Below, piece after piece: positions 8,389 to 17,913 of a DNA stretch of 64,000 nt; the first letter of the stretch is position 1; every line of letters starts with the position of its first letter. The stretch is taken from the NCBI RefSeq assembly GCF_001661595.2, contig NZ_LYPF02000012.1, positions 1 to 64,000 on the forward strand, in the 5' to 3' direction. The translations under genes were made by a program, and so were the position numbers. The notes below the pieces were generated by a model. The model was given only the letters and a program-made list of their open reading frames with translations. It did not search any database and had not been told where the DNA came from. The DNA is from Crocinitomix algicola (GTDB lineage: Bacteria; Bacteroidota; Bacteroidia; Flavobacteriales_D; Crocinitomicaceae).

Positions 8389-8548
8389 TTATAAATTAAA
8401 ACGAATGATTGATTCTGTTTTAATAATTTCATCCAATCTAAAAATTTTATTTTCGATTGGCGTTGGTATTCCAATATTAATTCAATTGCACAACGTTTAG
8501 TGCATCGCAAAGATAGTTTAAAAATTTACTTAAACGCTATGAAATCAT

Positions 8549-8556
8549 TAATTTTG
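8549..8556 (+). promoter_or_regulatory. -7 box upstream of PaaI thioesterase
   Basis: TAATTTTG fits TAnnTTTG exactly and lies 37 bases before the ATG at 8594; the -33 element is weak (TTTA at about 8525). Confidence 0.5.
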
Positions 8557-8593
8557 TGATCTATTTTAAGGACTTAAACCGAAATTGTTGATT

Positions 8594-9034
8594 ATGAAAG
8601 ACTTCAGAAAAGAGCTAATTAGGCGCTATCAAGAATCGAATGAATTTGGCAAGTATGCAGGTCTTGATTTGCAGAAATTTGAGGCTTCAGGAATTCGATA
8701 TCGTTTAGTCATAAAAAAAGAGCATTTGGCCACCCCAACTACAGCGCATGGAGGTGTAATAGCAGGTTTTATGGATGGAGTTTTAGGATTAGCAGCTTTA
8801 TATGTGTCTTCTGAAAAGGCTCAGTTGGTATCAACAGTTGAATTTAAGATCAACTATTTATCACCTGCGCGTGTAGGTGATGTACTAATAGGTGAAGGAA
8901 AGGTTGTTTCTGCTGGTAAAAGGATTATAATTTCGCAAGGTGAAATTTTTAATGAAGATACAGGTGAAAAAGTAGCGATTGCAACGGGTACTTTTAACGC
9001 ATATCCCTATGAAAAAAGCGGAATGACCTTTTAA
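8594..9034 (+). CDS. PaaI-family hotdog thioesterase
   Basis: A 146-residue hotdog-fold protein of the PaaI/YbgC-like acyl-CoA thioesterase superfamily. The helix-containing motif 'TAHGGVIAGFMDGVLGLAALY' near residues 50-70 carries the conserved HGG and the catalytic-region Asp, and 'STVEFKINYLSPARVGD' gives the second strand pair. Such enzymes hydrolyse aryl- or acyl-CoA thioesters; the substrate cannot be told from sequence. I take the ATG at 8594 rather than the TTG at 8585, since it gives the usual MKDF-type start. The gene stands alone, between the tRNA and the aminotransferase, each with its own promoter. Confidence 0.85.
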   Translation: MKDFRKELIRRYQESNEFGKYAGLDLQKFEASGIRYRLVIKKEHLATPTTAHGGVIAGFMDGVLGLAALYVSSEKAQLVSTVEFKINYLSPARVGDVLIGEGKVVSAGKRIIISQGEIFNEDTGEKVAIATGTFNAYPYEKSGMTF

Positions 9035-9077
9035 TTCAAGTTTCCAGAAAACTAGGCAGTCATCCGGTAAAATATTT

Positions 9078-9085
9078 TAAATTTG
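9078..9085 (+). promoter_or_regulatory. -7 box upstream of the aminotransferase operon
   Basis: TAAATTTG, an exact TAnnTTTG match, 24 bases before the ATG at 9110. Confidence 0.55.
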
Positions 9086-9109
9086 CACTTTATTTAAACT
9101 GGTTTAAAA

Positions 9110-10303
9110 ATGATAAAAATTTCGGATAGAGTAAATGGAATGGCAGAATCTGCTACACTGGCAATGGCTTCTAAAAGCAGAGAGCTGAAACTAGCAGGAA
9201 AAGATATTATTTCACTTAGTCTTGGTGAACCGGATTTTAATACACCTGAATTTATTAAGGACGCTGCAAAACAAGCCATAGACGACAACTATTCGACTTA
9301 TATGCCGGTTCCTGGATACATTGACTTAAGAGAGTCAATTTCGGCAAAGTTTAAACGCGATAATGGTTTAGATTATTCGATCGATCAAATTGTTGTTTCC
9401 ACTGGAGCAAAACAAAGTTTAATCAATGTTATTCTTAGTTTGGTAAATCCTGGTGATGAGGTAATAATTCCTGCTCCATATTGGGTGACTTATATTGAGC
9501 AAGTGAGAATGGCTGGAGGTATTCCAGTCGTTATAAAAACATCAATTGAGAATGATTTTAAAATAACCGCATCACAGTTGAAAGAGGCTTTATCGGATAA
9601 ATCAAAATTAATGCTGTTCAGTAATCCATGTAACCCAACAGGGTCTGCATATACGAAAGTTGAACTCGAAGCACTGGCAGAGGTTGTAGCACAAACAAGT
9701 GGATTCTATGTGATTTCAGATGAGATTTATGAGCATATCATGTTTGATCGTAAAAATATAAGTTTTGCTTCCTTACCTGGAGTTTATGATAAAACTATAA
9801 CTGTAAATGGCGTGTCCAAAGCCTTTGCTATGACAGGGTGGAGAGTTGGTTATATTGGCGCACCTAAAGAAATTGCAGCGGCCTGTACTAAAATTCAAGG
9901 ACAGTACACGTCCGGAACAGGTTCAATTAGTCAACGAGCAACAAAAGCTGCGGTTGAAGCTGATCCTTCTGAAATTTCCTTTATGGTCGAAGCGTTTAGA
10001 AAAAGGAGAGATTTAGTTCTCGAAAAACTCAGCGAAATTGATGGTGTAAAGACCAATACCCCGGAAGGCGCTTTTTATGTATTTCCAGATATTTCAGATT
10101 TTTTTGGTAAGTCAAATGGTTCGGTAACCATTAAAAATGCGACAGATTTATCCATGTATTTATTGGATGATGCACTTGTTGCAACGGTGACTGGAGAGGC
10201 ATTTGGAGACCCTAATTGCATACGACTTTCTTATGCAACTTCAGAAGAAGTGCTAATCGAAGCGATTGGTCGCATTCAAAAATCGCTTGAAAAATTAAAT
10301 TAA
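9110..10303 (+). CDS. Class I/II pyridoxal-phosphate aminotransferase (aspartate aminotransferase type)
   Basis: A 397-residue fold-type I aminotransferase close to the AAT I-gamma aspartate aminotransferases. Seen: 'SLGEPDFNTPEF' near residue 37, the PLP-binding 'STGAKQSL' and 'PAPYWVTY', the 'NPCNPTGSAY' motif, 'ISDEIYEHI', and the Schiff-base lysine K237 in 'SKAFAMTGWRVGY'. It transfers the amino group between aspartate or a similar amino acid and 2-oxoglutarate in the cytoplasm; prephenate activity is possible in this subgroup. Its stop overlaps the start of the heptose kinase gene (TAATG), so the two are co-translated although not obviously in one pathway. Confidence 0.92.
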   Translation: MIKISDRVNGMAESATLAMASKSRELKLAGKDIISLSLGEPDFNTPEFIKDAAKQAIDDNYSTYMPVPGYIDLRESISAKFKRDNGLDYSIDQIVVSTGAKQSLINVILSLVNPGDEVIIPAPYWVTYIEQVRMAGGIPVVIKTSIENDFKITASQLKEALSDKSKLMLFSNPCNPTGSAYTKVELEALAEVVAQTSGFYVISDEIYEHIMFDRKNISFASLPGVYDKTITVNGVSKAFAMTGWRVGYIGAPKEIAAACTKIQGQYTSGTGSISQRATKAAVEADPSEISFMVEAFRKRRDLVLEKLSEIDGVKTNTPEGAFYVFPDISDFFGKSNGSVTIKNATDLSMYLLDDALVATVTGEAFGDPNCIRLSYATSEEVLIEAIGRIQKSLEKLN

Positions 10304-11286
10304 TGATTAATCTTAAAAAAACATTCGAAGATTTTTCGAATAAAAAAATTATAGTTGTTGGGGATGTGATGATTGATACCTATTTAAAAGGTAGTGTCAA
10401 TAGAATTTCGCCTGAAGCACCTGTACCTATCGTACAATTCAAGTCGCGTGAACACCGGTTGGGCGGTGCTGCGAATGTTGCTTTGAATATTCAGGCATTA
10501 GGGGCACAGCCGTTTATATGCACTATTATTGGAAAGGATGAAGACGGTGATTTGTTTCAACGACTGATTAATGAGAATAAACTATCTTCACGCGGTATCT
10601 TATCGTATGATGATAGAGTAACAACCGTTAAAACTCGTGTTTTAGGTAATAATCAACAATTATTAAGAGTAGATAGAGAAGATAAAACTGCAATTAATTC
10701 TTTAACCGAATTTGCTTTAATTGAACGAATTAAGGAAATCGTAACAAAAGAAGGTATTGATGCCATTATTTTTCAAGATTACAATAAAGGGGTTTTAACA
10801 GAGAATTTGATTAAATCTGTTGTTGATTTTGCAAATGAAAACAATGTTATTACAACAGTTGACCCTAAGAAGGAAAACTTTTTTACCTATTCAAATGTTA
10901 CTTTGTTTAAACCGAATTTGAAAGAGTTGCAAGAAGGGGTTGATCAATTTTTTGACATGCCGAATAAGCCTTTATTCCTTGAAGCGGTTTCGGAATTGAA
11001 AGATAGATTGGCTCCAAAATATACGTTTATCACACTATCCGAGCATGGCGTATATATGAATTTCAATGAAGAAGATCATTTTATTCCAGCTCACTTGAGG
11101 GTTATTGCGGATGTTTCGGGTGCTGGAGATACTGTTATTAGTGTCGCAACATTGTGCTTGACATGCGGATTACCCGCTAAGCAAATAGCGGAAATTGCGA
11201 ATCTTGCAGGAGGTTTGGTTTGTGAGAAAATTGGTGTCAGCACCATAGATAAAGAACAATTGATGAGCGAAGTAATTGCGCTGTAA
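10303..11286 (+). CDS. rfaE1: D-glycero-beta-D-manno-heptose-7-phosphate kinase
   Basis: A 327-residue PfkB-family sugar kinase matching the kinase half of HldE. It has 'VVGDVMIDTYLKGSVNRISPEAPVPI' at the N-terminus (the heptose-kinase signature), the glycine-rich 'RLGGAANVALNI', and the ATP/anion-hole motif 'DVSGAGDTVISVATL' near residue 275. It phosphorylates heptose-7-phosphate at C1 in ADP-heptose synthesis for LPS core. The cytidylyl/adenylyltransferase half of bifunctional HldE is absent, so that step must be encoded elsewhere. It overlaps the aminotransferase stop by one base and is followed 17 bases later by ubiE. Confidence 0.9.
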   Translation: MINLKKTFEDFSNKKIIVVGDVMIDTYLKGSVNRISPEAPVPIVQFKSREHRLGGAANVALNIQALGAQPFICTIIGKDEDGDLFQRLINENKLSSRGILSYDDRVTTVKTRVLGNNQQLLRVDREDKTAINSLTEFALIERIKEIVTKEGIDAIIFQDYNKGVLTENLIKSVVDFANENNVITTVDPKKENFFTYSNVTLFKPNLKELQEGVDQFFDMPNKPLFLEAVSELKDRLAPKYTFITLSEHGVYMNFNEEDHFIPAHLRVIADVSGAGDTVISVATLCLTCGLPAKQIAEIANLAGGLVCEKIGVSTIDKEQLMSEVIAL

Positions 11287-11303
11287 TATTTAAAACTACG
11301 AGT

Positions 11304-12032
11304 TTGGGGACAAAAGTAAAACCTTATAACAAGGCAAAATCTAGCAAAAAAGAGGAAGTGGAAGAAATGTTCGATAACATTTCAAGTAAATATGATTTTC
11401 TGAATCATTTTTTATCACTTGGTATTGATAAAATATGGCGTAAGAAAGCGGTTAATCTTTTAAAACAATTTCAGCCAAAAATAATTTTGGACATGGCTAC
11501 AGGTACAGGAGACTTTGCTATTGAGGCCTTGCGTTTAAACCCTGAGAAAATCGTCGGTGTTGATTTGTCTAATGGTATGTTAGAAGTTGGACGAAAAAAA
11601 ATGGTAACTAAAAAAGTTAACCATATTATTGATATGGTCCAAGGTGATTCGGAAAACTTGTCATTCGAATCAAATACATTTGATGCATACACGGTAGGTT
11701 TTGGGGTCAGGAACTTTCAGAATTTAGATGCTGGTTTAACCGAATTATTGCGGGTTTTAAAACCGGGTGGAGTAGGGATGATACTAGAATTTTCCAAACC
11801 AAAAAAATTCCCAGTAAAACAATACTATAAATTTCATTCGAAATATATCATTCCTACTATCGGCAAGGCTATTTCAAAAGATAAGGCGGCTTACACTTAT
11901 CTGCCGGAGTCTGTGGCAGCCTTTCCCGAGGGGAAAGATTTTGAAGATATTATGACGAAGATTGGGTATAAAGATGTCAAATCTAAGATAGTCGGTGGAG
12001 GAATTGCGACCATTTATTATGGACAAAAGTAA
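11304..12032 (+). CDS. ubiE: Demethylmenaquinone methyltransferase UbiE/MenG
   Basis: A 242-residue SAM-dependent methyltransferase making menaquinone from demethylmenaquinone, the last step of quinone synthesis in this phylum. Family features are 'VEEMFDNISSKYDFLNHFLSLGIDKIWR' at the N-terminus, motif I 'LDMATGTGDFAIEAL', 'VGVDLSNGMLEVG', and the UbiE signature 'YTVGFGVRNFQNLDAGLTE' plus 'RVLKPGG'. No ATG lies upstream or near the N-terminus, so a TTG at 11304 is the likely start. It is followed by porT, a neighbour pair that is often seen in Bacteroidota. Confidence 0.93.
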   Translation: MGTKVKPYNKAKSSKKEEVEEMFDNISSKYDFLNHFLSLGIDKIWRKKAVNLLKQFQPKIILDMATGTGDFAIEALRLNPEKIVGVDLSNGMLEVGRKKMVTKKVNHIIDMVQGDSENLSFESNTFDAYTVGFGVRNFQNLDAGLTELLRVLKPGGVGMILEFSKPKKFPVKQYYKFHSKYIIPTIGKAISKDKAAYTYLPESVAAFPEGKDFEDIMTKIGYKDVKSKIVGGGIATIYYGQK

Positions 12033-12115
12033 TTTGAATTCATGTAACTTTTTTAGATGGTCAGAATTATTAATCAAAAGAAAATAATTAACAAAATTCA
12101 GCGTTAAAGCTCCTC

Positions 12116-12829
12116 GTGAATTCTAGTAAAATCATATTGACCTTAGTTTTGATTTTTGGATTGAGTCCCATCATTTTTGCCCAGAAATACGGTAAAAATT
12201 ATCCAAACTTTGAATATAAGAAGTTCCATTTTGGTGCAATGCTTGGTGTTACAAGCACAAGTTATCGATACGATTTGAAGCCAAATTACAATGGGAGTGA
12301 TTCAGTTTTTCAAATTGGAGTGAATTCTGGACCTGGATTCGCTATTCATATTCCTGTGGTCTCATGGAATATTACTTCTGTAGTTCATTTAAGAACTGTC
12401 CCATCGATTACATTTCACGATACTGAATTTTCATACAGTTATTGGAAAGATGGTGAACAAGAAATTCGCACGACAAGAACACAACCGACGCTATTAAATT
12501 TTCCGCTTTTATTAAAGGTGAATACAAAACGGATTAATAATTTTGGAGCTTATGCCTTAGGAGGATTTGGTTTTAGTTTGGATTTAGCGAGTCAAGAAGA
12601 CGTTGACCAATCATTAAGCGATCCTATAGTTAAATTAAAAAGGACCGATTTTGCGTACCATGTTGGTGGTGGATTTGATTTCTTTTTACCTTATTTCAAG
12701 TTTGGATTAGAGATAAAATTGACCAACGGAATAAAGAACCTTTTAATACAAGATGAAACTTTTTACACAAGGCCATTAGAAAGTTTAAAGTCTCAAATCT
12801 GGTGGTTTTCCATTACCTTTGAGGGATAA
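12116..12829 (+). CDS. porT: Type IX secretion system protein PorT
   Basis: A 237-residue outer-membrane beta-barrel protein with a signal peptide to about residue 22 ('SPIIFAQ'). The mature part matches PorT/SprT: 'KKFHFGAMLGV', 'SGPGFAIHIPV', 'LRTVPSITFHDTEFSY', 'TLLNFPLLLKVNTKRINNFGAY', 'HVGGGFDFFLPYFKFGLEIKL' and a C-terminal strand ending 'WWFSITFEG'. PorT is needed to assemble the type IX secretion system, which exports the LamG and M4 protease products encoded in this window. It starts with GTG at 12116 and its stop overlaps the next start (TAATG). Confidence 0.88.
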   Translation: MNSSKIILTLVLIFGLSPIIFAQKYGKNYPNFEYKKFHFGAMLGVTSTSYRYDLKPNYNGSDSVFQIGVNSGPGFAIHIPVVSWNITSVVHLRTVPSITFHDTEFSYSYWKDGEQEIRTTRTQPTLLNFPLLLKVNTKRINNFGAYALGGFGFSLDLASQEDVDQSLSDPIVKLKRTDFAYHVGGGFDFFLPYFKFGLEIKLTNGIKNLLIQDETFYTRPLESLKSQIWWFSITFEG

Positions 12830-14400
12830 TGATTAAGACGGTTGATTTAAGAATAGCAGCGAATTTCATCAATAATGATGATTATATACATGCACGAATT
12901 ATCGATGAGGTCGGTGGAAGAATCGATGACATTCAGCATATTGAATTAGTTAAACGTTCAATTGATGCACGTAAGAAACCCGTTAAATATAACCTTCGTT
13001 TTGAACTGTATTACGATGAAGTTTTTCAACCAAAAACAGCGTTTTTTAATGCTCAATCTGTACATAATTCGGAGGAAATTACGATTGTGGGAGCTGGTCC
13101 AGCTGGTATATATGCGGCTTTAAATGCAATTGAAAACGGATTTAAACCTGTTGTGTACGAACGAGGAAAAGACGTTCGTGCTAGAAGACGTGATTTAGCT
13201 AAAATTCACAAAAATCACTTAGTTGACAATGATTCTAATTATTGCTTTGGTGAAGGTGGGGCAGGAACATATTCGGATGGAAAGCTCTACACGCGCTCAA
13301 AAAAGAGAGGGAATTTAAAGAAAGTACTCGAGTGGTTTGTTCATTTTGGAGCTGACCGAACGATTCTAGTTGATGCGCATCCTCACATTGGAACCAATAA
13401 ATTACCTAAGATTATTCAGTCGATGCGCGAGGAAGTTATTCGTTGCGGTGGAGAATTTCATTTTGAAACGAAGTTAACCGATTTAAAAATCGATTCTGGT
13501 AAAATAGTGGCATTAGAACTCAATAATGAAAAATGGGTAGATACTAAAGAACTTATTCTTGCTACTGGGCATTCGGCGCGAGATATTTTTTATTTGTTAA
13601 ACGACAGAGGTGTTAAAGTTGAAGCAAAGCCATTTGCGATTGGAGTAAGAATTGAGCATCCACAAGATTTAATTGATGAAATTCAGTACCATGGAGAGTT
13701 AAGTGGTGAGGATTTACCGCCAGCATCATACAGTTTAGTGACTCAGGTTAAAGGTATGGGCGTTTATTCATTTTGTATGTGCCCCGGAGGAATTGTAGCG
13801 CCATGTGCAACTAATCAGGAAGAGGTTGTAACTAATGGCTGGTCGCCGTCAAAACGAAATAACCCGTTTGCAAATTCAGGTATTGTTGTTCAGGTCGAAC
13901 CTAAAGATTTACCCAATTATCAACCCGATGATCCTTTTTCTGCGTTGAATTTTCAAAAAATGGTTGAAAAACAGTGTTGGGAAGCAGGGGGGCGTACCCA
14001 AGCTGTTCCAGCTCAAAGATTGGAAGATTTTGTAAAAGGAAAAATCTCAGAAAATTTACCTATGACCTCCTATCAGCCTGGTCTGGTTTCTGTAGATTTA
14101 AACAAAGTACTCCCAGAAATTATTAGTGCTAGATTAAAGCAAGCATTTATCGATTTTGGAAAAAAAATGAAAGGATTTATGACGAATGCAGCTGTTTTAC
14201 ACGCTCCTGAGTCTAGAACATCCTCCCCAGTCAAAATTCCTAGAGACGCTAATACATTGGAACATGTTGAAATAAATGGTTTATACCCTTGTGGAGAAGG
14301 TGCAGGTTATGCAGGAGGAATTATCTCAGCAGCAATAGACGGAATGCGCTGCGTGGATAAAATCAAGGAAAAAAAATATGCTGAGAATTACTCTAAATAG
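12829..14400 (+). CDS. FAD-dependent dehydrogenase (COG2509 type)
   Basis: A 523-residue flavoprotein. An N-terminal domain of about 80 residues is followed by a Rossmann dinucleotide fold, 'ITIVGAGPAGIYAALNAIENG' with GxGxxG near residue 85, then 'YCFGEGGAGTYSDGKLYTR', 'GHSARDIFYLL', 'FAIGVRIEHPQDLID', a 'CMCPGGIVAPC' cysteine motif and a C-terminal FAD-contacting 'LYPCGEGAGYAGGIISAAIDG'. This is the uncharacterised COG2509 dehydrogenase family, present in many Bacteroidota; its substrate is not known. It is coupled to porT by a one-base overlap and overlaps the convergent phosphoribosyltransferase gene by 13 bases. Confidence 0.85.
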   Translation: MIKTVDLRIAANFINNDDYIHARIIDEVGGRIDDIQHIELVKRSIDARKKPVKYNLRFELYYDEVFQPKTAFFNAQSVHNSEEITIVGAGPAGIYAALNAIENGFKPVVYERGKDVRARRRDLAKIHKNHLVDNDSNYCFGEGGAGTYSDGKLYTRSKKRGNLKKVLEWFVHFGADRTILVDAHPHIGTNKLPKIIQSMREEVIRCGGEFHFETKLTDLKIDSGKIVALELNNEKWVDTKELILATGHSARDIFYLLNDRGVKVEAKPFAIGVRIEHPQDLIDEIQYHGELSGEDLPPASYSLVTQVKGMGVYSFCMCPGGIVAPCATNQEEVVTNGWSPSKRNNPFANSGIVVQVEPKDLPNYQPDDPFSALNFQKMVEKQCWEAGGRTQAVPAQRLEDFVKGKISENLPMTSYQPGLVSVDLNKVLPEIISARLKQAFIDFGKKMKGFMTNAAVLHAPESRTSSPVKIPRDANTLEHVEINGLYPCGEGAGYAGGIISAAIDGMRCVDKIKEKKYAENYSK

Positions 14401-14888
14401 GCTGCTTCATTACTGCCAAGTTCTACCACTATTTTATTTGCAATCGTAGTAGAAATATTCATACCCACAAAATCTGCTTGAACAGGATAACGACGATGCG
14501 TGCGATTGACGAGTGTTGCAACTTTTAACACACTTATTTTGTTTTCTAAGATTCTTCGAACAGCATGAATCATCGTTCTACCCGAATTGATCACATCGTC
14601 GATTAAAATGACAGTGCTATTTGATAAATCATTATCGTCGATTGAAAGTTTAATTTTTTCATCCAATGGATCATCTTTTTTTACCGTTATTTCAAATAAT
14701 CGAATGTCTTGATTAACCGAAATCTCAATCAGTTTTTGAACAATCCTCTCAGCCAATAAAAATCCATTACCAGAAATACCCCCCACAAAAACAGTTGCCT
14801 CTTCAAAGGTGTTTTCTTGGATTTGATATGCAATTCGTTCAATTTTTTGATGGATTTGACGCTGATTTAGGACAATTGACTTATTCAT
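14388..14888 (-). CDS. PyrR-like phosphoribosyltransferase
   Basis: A protein of about 166 residues with the type I phosphoribosyltransferase fold. The PRPP-binding loop is 'VILIDDVINSGRTM' near residue 100, and the N-terminal 'VGGISGNGFLLAERI' provides the PPi loop. It resembles PyrR/Hpt-like proteins; PyrR is a uracil phosphoribosyltransferase and, in Firmicutes, an RNA-binding attenuator. The neighbouring carB (pyrimidine/arginine precursor) makes a nucleotide salvage role reasonable. The ATG at 14888 is preferred over the TTG at 14897. It is divergent from carB and has its own -7 box at 14915-14922. Confidence 0.8.
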   Translation of the reverse strand: MNKSIVLNQRQIHQKIERIAYQIQENTFEEATVFVGGISGNGFLLAERIVQKLIEISVNQDIRLFEITVKKDDPLDEKIKLSIDDNDLSNSTVILIDDVINSGRTMIHAVRRILENKISVLKVATLVNRTHRRYPVQADFVGMNISTTIANKIVVELGSNEAAYLE

Positions 14889-14914
14889 ATTCTTCAATTT
14901 TAAAAAACTTTCTT

Positions 14915-14922
14915 CAAAGATA
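14915..14922 (-). promoter_or_regulatory. -7 box of the phosphoribosyltransferase gene
   Basis: TATCTTTG on the minus strand matches TAnnTTTG, 26 bases upstream of the ATG at 14888. The -33 element is not clear. Confidence 0.5.
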
Positions 14923-15058
14923 AAATTATACCTTAATACGGCGGTCTTAAAACTTAAACTATGACATAAATGTTTGTCTCAACGTTCATCTACAGGGCAA
15001 TCTACGAGCTTGTGAATAAGAATCAAGATTTGTTTATTAAATTCTAAGATATTCTCCG

Positions 15059-15066
15059 TAATTTTG
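15059..15066 (+). promoter_or_regulatory. -7 box upstream of carB
   Basis: TAATTTTG matches TAnnTTTG exactly, 28 bases before the carB ATG; TTTA/TTTG candidates for -33 lie at 15029-15036 with a slightly long spacer. Confidence 0.55.
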
Positions 15067-15094
15067 ACGGCAATTTAACTGGAAAATTCTAATT

Positions 15095-17911
15095 ATGCCA
15101 AAAGACAATAGCATTAAATCCATACTTATTATAGGAAGTGGTCCAATTGTAATCGGTCAAGCATGTGAGTTTGATTATTCAGGTTCGCAAGCGGCAAGAT
15201 CATTAAGAGAAGAAGGTATTGAAGTTACCTTAATCAATAGTAATCCTGCAACCATTATGACTGATCCTGTAATGGCAGATAATGTTTATTTAAAACCGCT
15301 AGAAGTAGAGTCAATTGAGGAAATTCTAAAGAAACATGAAATTGACGCCGTGCTGCCTACAATGGGAGGTCAAACAGCCTTAAACTTAGCAATTAAATGT
15401 CAAGAACAAGGCGTTTGGGAAAAATACGGAGTCCGAATCATAGGAGTTGATATTGATGCTATTGAAATTACTGAAAACCGTGAAGCTTTCAGGAATTTGA
15501 TGACAGAAATCGGAATTCCAATGGCTCCTCAGTCAACTGCAAAGTCATTTTTAGAAGGAAAAGGAATTGCACAAGAGTTCGGATTCCCGCTGTGTATTCG
15601 AGCATCTTATACCTTAGGTGGAACTGGAGCAGCTATTGTATATGAAGAAGAGGAGTTTGATAAAATGTTAACGAGAGGGTTACATTTATCACCTATTCAT
15701 GAGGTAATGATTGACAAAGCCTTGATGGGCTGGAAAGAGTACGAGCTTGAGCTTTTAAGAGATGCCAATGATAATGTTGTAATTGTTTGTTCAATTGAAA
15801 ACTTTGACCCTATGGGGGTTCACACTGGCGATTCAATTACGGTTGCACCTGCTATGACTTTATCAGATAGGACATTCCAAAAGATGAGGGATATGGCCAT
15901 TAAGATGATGCGTGAGATTGGGAACTTTGCAGGAGGTTGTAACGTTCAGTTTGCTGTGAGTCCAGATGAAAAGGAAGATATCATTGCAATTGAAATTAAT
16001 CCTCGTGTTTCTCGTTCATCTGCTCTAGCTTCAAAGGCAACTGGTTATCCAATTGCAAAAATCGCTGCGAAACTGGCAATTGGATATCATTTAGATGAGT
16101 TAAAAAATCAAATTACTAAAACAACTTCAGCGCTTTTTGAACCAACTTTGGATTACGTTATTGTAAAGATTCCAAGATGGAACTTCTCTAAGTTTGCTGG
16201 GGCTGACGATAAATTGGGACTTCAAATGAAGTCTGTAGGAGAAGTAATGGCTATTGGTAGAAGTTTCCAAGAAGCATTACAGAAAGCTTGTCAATCGTTA
16301 GAAATTGGAAGAAATGGATTAGGAGCAGATGGAAGAGAGTTGACTGACCAAAAGAAAATTTTAGAAAGTCTTGAGCACCCAAGTTGGGATCGATTGTTCC
16401 ATATTTATGACGCTATAAAACTAGGAATTCCATTTAAAACGATTCAACAGAAAACAAAAATTGATATTTGGTTCCTTCGACAAATAGAAGACCTTATCCT
16501 TTTGGAAAAACAAATTCAAAAATTCACGGTTGACTCAATTCCAAAAGAACTCTTATTTGAAGCGAAGCAAAAAGGATATGCGGACCGTCAAGTGGCTCAC
16601 TTATTGCGTTGCCTAGAGTCTGAGGTGTATTCTAAGAGAGAAGAATTAGGTATTAGTAGAGTATATAAGTTAGTAGACACTTGTGCTGCTGAATTTGCTG
16701 CAGAAACACCTTATTATTATTCGACTTTCGAGTATGAAAACGAATCAGTTGTTTCGGATAAGCCAAAAATTGTAGTATTAGGATCAGGACCAAATCGAAT
16801 TGGTCAAGGAATTGAGTTCGATTATTCTTGTGTGCATGGTGTACTTGCAGCGCAAGAAGCCGGTTATGAAACAGTGATGATCAATTGTAACCCAGAAACT
16901 GTTTCTACAGATTTTGATACTGCAGATAAGCTGTATTTTGAACCAGTTTTCTGGGAGCATATCTACGATATCATTCGTCATGAAAAACCGGTGGGTGTAA
17001 TCGTACAGCTCGGTGGTCAAACCGCTTTGAAATTAGCGGAAAAAATTGAGCGTTACGGAATCAAAGTAATGGGGACATCTTATGATGCTCTCGATTTAGC
17101 TGAAGATAGAGGTCGATTCTCAAATTTATTAAAAGAACATAATATTCCTTACCCTAAATTTGGTGTTGTAGAAAGTGCAGAACAAGCATTAGATCTCTCA
17201 GATGATTTAGGATTTCCTTTATTGGTTAGACCATCCTATGTTTTGGGTGGGCAGAAAATGAAAATAGTCATCAATCGGGAAGATTTAGAACATCATGTAG
17301 TGGATATTTTAAATGAAATGCCTGAGAATCAGATTTTGTTGGACCACTTTTTAGGTGGCGCTATTGAAGCCGAGGCCGACGCAATTTCTGATGGCGAAAA
17401 TGTTCATATTATCGGAATCATGCAACATATTGAGCCTGCAGGTATTCATTCAGGTGACTCTTATGCAGTTCTTCCACCTTATAATTTAGGTGATTTAGTT
17501 ATGCAACAAATAGAAGAGATTACACATAAAATTGCTATCGCTCTTCAAACAGTTGGTTTAATAAATATCCAGTTCGCGATTAAAGATGACAAAGTGTATG
17601 TGATTGAGGCCAATCCAAGAGCGTCTCGAACAGTACCATTTATTGCTAAAGCATACCAAGAACCGTATGTCAATTATGCAACTAAGGTAATGTTGGGTGA
17701 TAAAAAAGTGACTGATTTTGATTTTAAACCGGTAAAAGAAGGGTATGCAATAAAAGTTCCTGTGTTCTCTTTTGATAAATTTCCGAATGTAAATAAAGAA
17801 TTAGGACCAGAGATGAAGTCAACTGGGGAAGCAATCCGATTTATCGATGACTTAAAAGACCCATACTTCCAAAAGATTTACAGTGAAAGAAACCTTTATT
17901 TAAGTAAATAA
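15095..17911 (+). CDS. carB: Carbamoyl-phosphate synthase large subunit, without the C-terminal regulatory domain
   Basis: A 938-residue cytoplasmic enzyme with the two homologous ATP-grasp halves of CarB, making carbamoyl phosphate for arginine and pyrimidines. The halves are recognised by 'SGPIVIGQACEFDYSGSQAARSL' (about 12-35) and 'SGPNRIGQGIEFDYSCVHG' (about 565), the central oligomerisation part, and paired 'AIEINPRVSRSSALASKATG' / 'VIEANPRASRTVPFIAKA'. E. coli CarB has about 1073 residues; the missing 135 are the MGS-like domain that binds UMP and ornithine. Short CarB proteins like this are usual in flavobacteria, as far as I recall. carA is not adjacent. A DUF4834 gene follows 2 bases later. 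Confidence 0.95.
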   Translation: MPKDNSIKSILIIGSGPIVIGQACEFDYSGSQAARSLREEGIEVTLINSNPATIMTDPVMADNVYLKPLEVESIEEILKKHEIDAVLPTMGGQTALNLAIKCQEQGVWEKYGVRIIGVDIDAIEITENREAFRNLMTEIGIPMAPQSTAKSFLEGKGIAQEFGFPLCIRASYTLGGTGAAIVYEEEEFDKMLTRGLHLSPIHEVMIDKALMGWKEYELELLRDANDNVVIVCSIENFDPMGVHTGDSITVAPAMTLSDRTFQKMRDMAIKMMREIGNFAGGCNVQFAVSPDEKEDIIAIEINPRVSRSSALASKATGYPIAKIAAKLAIGYHLDELKNQITKTTSALFEPTLDYVIVKIPRWNFSKFAGADDKLGLQMKSVGEVMAIGRSFQEALQKACQSLEIGRNGLGADGRELTDQKKILESLEHPSWDRLFHIYDAIKLGIPFKTIQQKTKIDIWFLRQIEDLILLEKQIQKFTVDSIPKELLFEAKQKGYADRQVAHLLRCLESEVYSKREELGISRVYKLVDTCAAEFAAETPYYYSTFEYENESVVSDKPKIVVLGSGPNRIGQGIEFDYSCVHGVLAAQEAGYETVMINCNPETVSTDFDTADKLYFEPVFWEHIYDIIRHEKPVGVIVQLGGQTALKLAEKIERYGIKVMGTSYDALDLAEDRGRFSNLLKEHNIPYPKFGVVESAEQALDLSDDLGFPLLVRPSYVLGGQKMKIVINREDLEHHVVDILNEMPENQILLDHFLGGAIEAEADAISDGENVHIIGIMQHIEPAGIHSGDSYAVLPPYNLGDLVMQQIEEITHKIAIALQTVGLINIQFAIKDDKVYVIEANPRASRTVPFIAKAYQEPYVNYATKVMLGDKKVTDFDFKPVKEGYAIKVPVFSFDKFPNVNKELGPEMKSTGEAIRFIDDLKDPYFQKIYSERNLYLSK

Positions 17912-17913
17912 TA

